A stretch of DNA of 9,230 nucleotides from Cyanobacteriota bacterium (GTDB taxonomy: Bacteria; Cyanobacteriota; Cyanobacteriia; PCC-6307; Cyanobiaceae): positions 1-9,230 of the forward strand of contig CANHSW010000060.1 in the NCBI GenBank assembly GCA_947463165.1, in the 5' to 3' direction. This document shows positions 5,729-9,230 of this stretch, piece after piece (positions within the stretch are counted from its first letter, which is position 1; the number at the start of each line of letters is the position of its first letter). The notes beneath the pieces are model-generated. The model had not been told where the DNA came from. It was given only the letters and a program-made list of their open reading frames with translations, and ran no database searches. Made by a program: the position numbers and the translations under genes.

Positions 5729-8224
5729 ATGGCCGAGGAGCGCCCGATCGAGCAGCCCGAGGATCCCAGGATTCAGCCGATCGCTCTGCATCAGGAGATG
5801 CAGCGCTCCTACCTCGAGTACGCGATGAGCGTGATCGTGGGACGAGCCCTGCCCGATGTGCGCGATGGGCTCAAACCAGTGCAGCGCCGCATCCTCTTCG
5901 CGATGCACGAGCTGGGCCTGACCCCAGATCGGCCCTATCGCAAGTGCGCCCGCGTGGTGGGCGATGTACTGGGCAAATACCATCCCCACGGCGATCAGGC
6001 CGTCTACGACGCCCTGGTGCGCCTGGTGCAAACCTTCGCCAGCCGCAATCCGCTGCTGGATGGCCACGGCAACTTCGGCTCGGTGGACGACGACCCACCG
6101 GCGGCGATGCGGTACACCGAAACGCGGCTGGCACCGATCGCCAACGAGGCGATGCTCGATGAAATCGGCAACGACACCGTCGATTTCTGCGCCAATTTCG
6201 ATGGCTCCCAGCAGGAGCCCACGGTGCTGCCTGCCCAGCTGCCGTTTTTGCTGCTGAATGGCTGCACTGGCATCGCGGTGGGCATGGCCACCAACATCCC
6301 CCCCCACAACCTGGGGGAGGTGGTGGATGCCCTGATCGCCCTGATCCGCAAACCGGATCTCAGCGATGAAAAGTTGCTGGAGCTGGTGCCTGGCCCCGAC
6401 TTCCCCACCGGTGGCGAAGTGCTGGTGGGCAGTGGCCTGCGGGACACCTACCTCAACGGTCGCGGCAGCATCCCGATGCGCGGCGTCGCCCACATCGAAG
6501 AGGTGCAGCCCGGCAAGGGTCGCCATCGCCGCGGTGCCGTGGTGATCACGGAACTGCCCTATCAACTCAGCAAGGCCGGCTGGATCGAAAAGCTGGCCGA
6601 ACAGGTGAACGATGGCAAGATCGGCGGCATCGCCGACATCCGCGACGAGAGCGACCGCGATGGCATGCGGGTGGTGGTGGAGCTGCGCCGCGACGCCGAT
6701 CCAGAGAAAGTGCTAGCTGAACTGCAGCGCCGCACCGCCCTGCAGAGCAACTTCGGGGCGATCCTGCTGGCCCTGGTCCAGGGCCAACCGCTGCAATTGA
6801 CCTTGCGCCAATTGCTGGAGCAGTTCCTGGAGTATCGGGAACTCACCCTGATTCGCCGCACCCGCCATGCGCTCAAGCGCTGCGAAGATCGGCTTGAGGT
6901 GGTGGAGGGTCTGATCAAGGCCCTGGCCGATCTACAGCAGGTGATCGCCATGATCACCGCGGCGGCCGATGCCGCCAGCGCTAAGGCCAGCCTGCAGGTG
7001 CATCTAGATCTCTCCGATCGCCAGGCCGATGCGGTGCTGGCCATGCCCCTGAGGCGGCTTACCGGGTTGGAGCAGGAAAGCCTGCGCAACGAGGTGAAGA
7101 GCCTGAGCGCAGAACGCATCGGCCTGCGCCAACTGCTGGATGATCGCGCCACCCTGCTCAACAGCCTTTGCAGTGAACTCAAAGCCCTGAAAAAGCGCTA
7201 TGGCACCCCCCGCCGCACCCGCTTGGTGGAAGGGGGCGATCTACTGGTGGCCCAGCGGGCCGCCGCCGTGCGGCCCAATGCCGAATTGCAGCGGCAGCAG
7301 GCCTGGGAAGCCCTGGCCCCAGACAGCTTGCTGCTGATCCAGGCCGATGGTGCCGTGAAAATTGTTAGTCCGCCCCTACTGGGCCGCCTGCATCTCGATC
7401 AACCGGTGCCCCTGGGTGATAACCCAGCGCCGGCCCAGATCATCCTGCCGGTTAAAGCACAGCCCCTGGTGCTGGCCTTCTCGGCCGATGGCCGCGTTGC
7501 CCTGCTGCGCTGGGAATTTGCCGGCCAACAGCCGGGCAACCTGGAGCGCTTTCTGCCCGACAGCCTGGAGGGCAGCAACGCCATCCAGGTGTTCAGCCTG
7601 CCCCTGGCGGCGGCCGATCCCGGCTTGAGCTTGGGCCTACTGAGCAGCGATGGTCGCTTCAAGCGCCTGCCGATCGAGGAATTCCAAGATCTGTCAGGGC
7701 GGGCGGCCACGGTGCTGAAGCTCAAGGATGGGGTGACCCTGCGCCGGGTGGTGGCCTGCCGCGATGGCCAGGAGCTGGTGGTGGCCAGCAGCAGCGGCCG
7801 CATGTTGCGGCTGCCGGTGAACGAGACCAACCTGCCGCTGATGGGCCGCACCGCCCAGGGGCCAATGCTGATGCGGCTGTTGCCTGGCGAAACGGTGGCG
7901 GGCGTCGCCTGCGTAGAGCCCAATGCCAGTGTGCTGGTGGCCAGCCGCCTCGGCCAGCTCAAACGCCTGGCTTTGGAGAGCCTGCGCAGCTGCCAGCGCG
8001 GCGATATCGGCCAGATCGGCCTGCGCTTCCTGGATCGCAGCGACGAACTGCTGGATCTGCAGGCGGTGCAGGGCAAAGTAATTGGCATAACCCTCGCCGA
8101 CGGCCGCAATCTGCGCCAGGAGATTGACGCGTTGGAGAACGAGGACGTGAGCGGCACCGGCACAAAGCTGGCGCTGGCTAATCAAGACCAGCTAAAAGCC
8201 CTGGTGCCGCTTATAAGCAGCTAA
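5729..8224 (+). CDS. gyrA: Type II DNA topoisomerase A subunit (GyrA/ParC family)
   Basis: This is the DNA-cleaving subunit of gyrase or topoisomerase IV. It forms a transient phosphotyrosine link to DNA and works with a GyrB/ParE ATPase. The 831-residue product has the winged-helix breakage domain with [20 protein letters not shown], the PHGDQAVYD quinolone-pocket helix, and [10 protein letters not shown] with catalytic Tyr129 and its Arg128 partner. The tower and coiled-coil region runs to about residue 490, and a C-terminal beta-pinwheel to 831. Gln90 stands where E. coli GyrA has Ser83; Asp94 matches Asp87. No Q(R/K)RGGKG GyrA box is seen at the start of the pinwheel, though degenerate blade motifs such as GRTAQG and [13 protein letters not shown] remain. 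As I recall, cyanobacteria carry two A-type paralogues, so this could be the second one; gyrA is the usual annotation name. ATG 5729 gives the normal family N-terminus. The Shine-Dalgarno sequence is weak. Confidence 0.9.
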   Translation: MAEERPIEQPEDPRIQPIALHQEMQRSYLEYAMSVIVGRALPDVRDGLKPVQRRILFAMHELGLTPDRPYRKCARVVGDVLGKYHPHGDQAVYDALVRLVQTFASRNPLLDGHGNFGSVDDDPPAAMRYTETRLAPIANEAMLDEIGNDTVDFCANFDGSQQEPTVLPAQLPFLLLNGCTGIAVGMATNIPPHNLGEVVDALIALIRKPDLSDEKLLELVPGPDFPTGGEVLVGSGLRDTYLNGRGSIPMRGVAHIEEVQPGKGRHRRGAVVITELPYQLSKAGWIEKLAEQVNDGKIGGIADIRDESDRDGMRVVVELRRDADPEKVLAELQRRTALQSNFGAILLALVQGQPLQLTLRQLLEQFLEYRELTLIRRTRHALKRCEDRLEVVEGLIKALADLQQVIAMITAAADAASAKASLQVHLDLSDRQADAVLAMPLRRLTGLEQESLRNEVKSLSAERIGLRQLLDDRATLLNSLCSELKALKKRYGTPRRTRLVEGGDLLVAQRAAAVRPNAELQRQQAWEALAPDSLLLIQADGAVKIVSPPLLGRLHLDQPVPLGDNPAPAQIILPVKAQPLVLAFSADGRVALLRWEFAGQQPGNLERFLPDSLEGSNAIQVFSLPLAAADPGLSLGLLSSDGRFKRLPIEEFQDLSGRAATVLKLKDGVTLRRVVACRDGQELVVASSSGRMLRLPVNETNLPLMGRTAQGPMLMRLLPGETVAGVACVEPNASVLVASRLGQLKRLALESLRSCQRGDIGQIGLRFLDRSDELLDLQAVQGKVIGITLADGRNLRQEIDALENEDVSGTGTKLALANQDQLKALVPLISS

Positions 8225-8227
8225 AGA

Positions 8228-9230
8228 TCAACAGCTGAGATTCAACACCTGCTGCAGCCAGGTTTCGATCTTGTCGATGAATATCGACTGGGAATGATGA
8301 GTTTCGCTCCAACGGCGGCACTGGCCCCGGTCCAGCAGCCCAGCCCTCTGCACCGCCGCCGCCAGGGAATCGAGATCATCGGGGTTGGCGAGGCTGCCGT
8401 TGCGGCCCTCCACCACCAGCTCACCGGGGCCGCCGCGGGCATAGGTGGCGATCGGCACACCACAGGCCATCGCCTCCACCACCACATTGCCAAAGGCCTC
8501 GTTCCACTTCGGCGTATTTAGAAACACCCGGCAGTGGCCGAGTTCGGCCTGGAAGCAATCGGTATCTAAAAAACCCCGCCATTGCAGGCTGCCGGCGGGC
8601 ACCATCGCCTCCACCGCCGCCGCATAGCTCTCGTCTTCCCGCAGGCCCCAGATGCGCAGCGGCAGAGCCAGCCGGGCAGCAACCCGGGCGGCATCTTCAA
8701 GGCCCTTTTCAGGGGCAATCCGACCAGCCCAGCCGAGCACCGCATCTCCAGCAGCGACAAATTGGTAGCGATCCAGAACGAAGCCATTGCCCATCAACTG
8801 GGGCGGAGCTGTCAAGGCGAAATCGGCGGCCTGGCTGGCGGTATGAAAGGCGAGCCGTGCTGGTTGCCAGCGGCCGATCGCTTCAATCGCCTCGTCCATG
8901 GCCGAACACACAGAACCCATGCTCACCAGATGGCAGATGGGGGTGTCAACAAAGGGCGTCAGCCAGAAGGGGAGCCAGTCGTAGGCGAGGTTGAGGATCA
9001 AGTCGAAATCGCGCTGCCGCTCCAGGGCCCGCTGCCACAGCCGCGGCAACAGGCCGTTGGCGGGAATTTCGACTGGCATCTGCCGGGGCCGATGCTGCCA
9101 GCTGGGTTGGGGCGCCCCGGGCTCGCTCCAAAGGTTGGCGGCAGCGCAGGCCTCGGGCAGACGGGAGCCCTCCCCAGCCAGCACGGTGACGCCATGGCCG
9201 CGGCTCAACAGCCCGGAGACGATCATCGCC
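8228..9230 (-). CDS. GT4-type glycosyltransferase (N-terminus cut by window edge)
   Basis: This is a GT-B fold glycosyltransferase of the GT4 / glycosyltransferase group 1 type, expected to move a sugar from a nucleotide-sugar donor to a cell-surface polysaccharide or lipid acceptor at the cytoplasmic face. The frame is open to the right edge, so at least the first strand and glycine loop are missing. What remains starts with the N-domain helix and strand SGLLSRGHGVTVLAGEGS. Further on are the donor-domain opening LGWAGRIAPEKGLEDAARVA (about 8680-8735) and the EX7E-type motif NEAFGNVVVEAMACGVP (about 8460-8507), followed by ARGGPGELV and the terminal helices. The ATG at 9226 is probably internal, because GT4 proteins need the preceding GG loop. 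Substrate cannot be told from the sequence. The stop lies three bases from that of the convergent topoisomerase gene. Confidence 0.87.
   Translation of the reverse strand, partial: AMIVSGLLSRGHGVTVLAGEGSRLPEACAAANLWSEPGAPQPSWQHRPRQMPVEIPANGLLPRLWQRALERQRDFDLILNLAYDWLPFWLTPFVDTPICHLVSMGSVCSAMDEAIEAIGRWQPARLAFHTASQAADFALTAPPQLMGNGFVLDRYQFVAAGDAVLGWAGRIAPEKGLEDAARVAARLALPLRIWGLREDESYAAAVEAMVPAGSLQWRGFLDTDCFQAELGHCRVFLNTPKWNEAFGNVVVEAMACGVPIATYARGGPGELVVEGRNGSLANPDDLDSLAAAVQRAGLLDRGQCRRWSETHHSQSIFIDKIETWLQQVLNLSC

Noticed and set aside
5705..6565. Long minus-strand open frame of 286 codons opposite the 5' part of the topoisomerase gene
   Set aside because: It is fully antisense to the catalytic domain of a clear gene, is His/Gln/Ala-rich as expected from the reverse of GC-biased codons, and shows no known domain.
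1..9230. Mobile element, CRISPR array, tRNA or defence island
   Set aside because: No transposase or integrase, no regularly spaced repeats and no tRNA-like fold were seen; all gaps between genes are 118 bases or less and the genes are conserved housekeeping types.

Overview
The window looks like a piece of a GC-rich picocyanobacterial chromosome, of the Cyanobium / Synechococcus type. The grounds are its high GC content, almost gapless gene packing, weak Shine-Dalgarno sequences, a cyanobacterial-style DUF502 membrane protein, an HpsJ-like membrane protein (a family known to me from cyanobacteria), and a FtsY with a long Ala/Pro/Glu-rich N-terminus. This assignment rests on recognised protein families, not on any database search. 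Seven genes fill the window. No RNA gene, mobile element, CRISPR array or integration scar is visible, and no gap between genes exceeds 118 bases.

Left half, minus strand, read right to left: an HpsJ-like four-helix membrane protein (3704-3054), a DUF502 membrane protein (2997-2269), nusB (2269-1649) and ftsY (1649 to beyond the left edge). The last three are joined by two identical one-base TGATG stop/start overlaps and almost certainly form one translationally coupled unit. The HpsJ-like gene lies 57 bases upstream and may share the transcript. The unit combines rRNA antitermination (NusB) and membrane-protein targeting (FtsY, the SRP receptor) with one or two small membrane proteins of unknown role.

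Middle, plus strand, divergent from the HpsJ-like gene across only 34 bases: queG (epoxyqueuosine reductase, last step of tRNA queuosine synthesis), a secreted protein with six tandem TPRs in exact 34-residue register, and, after a 118-base gap with inverted repeats, a type II topoisomerase A subunit (gyrA/parC family). The topoisomerase keeps the catalytic Tyr129, but it has Gln at the position of E. coli GyrA Ser83 and shows no recognisable GyrA box. It may therefore be the second A-subunit paralogue rather than the classic gyrase A.

Right end, minus strand: a GT4-type glycosyltransferase cut off at its N-terminus by the window edge. Its stop codon lies three bases from the topoisomerase stop, so the two genes converge with no room for a separate terminator.

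This is mostly a conserved housekeeping region. I see no new multi-gene system. The parts with most unknown biology are the two membrane proteins ahead of nusB-ftsY, the secreted TPR protein, and the topoisomerase variant.
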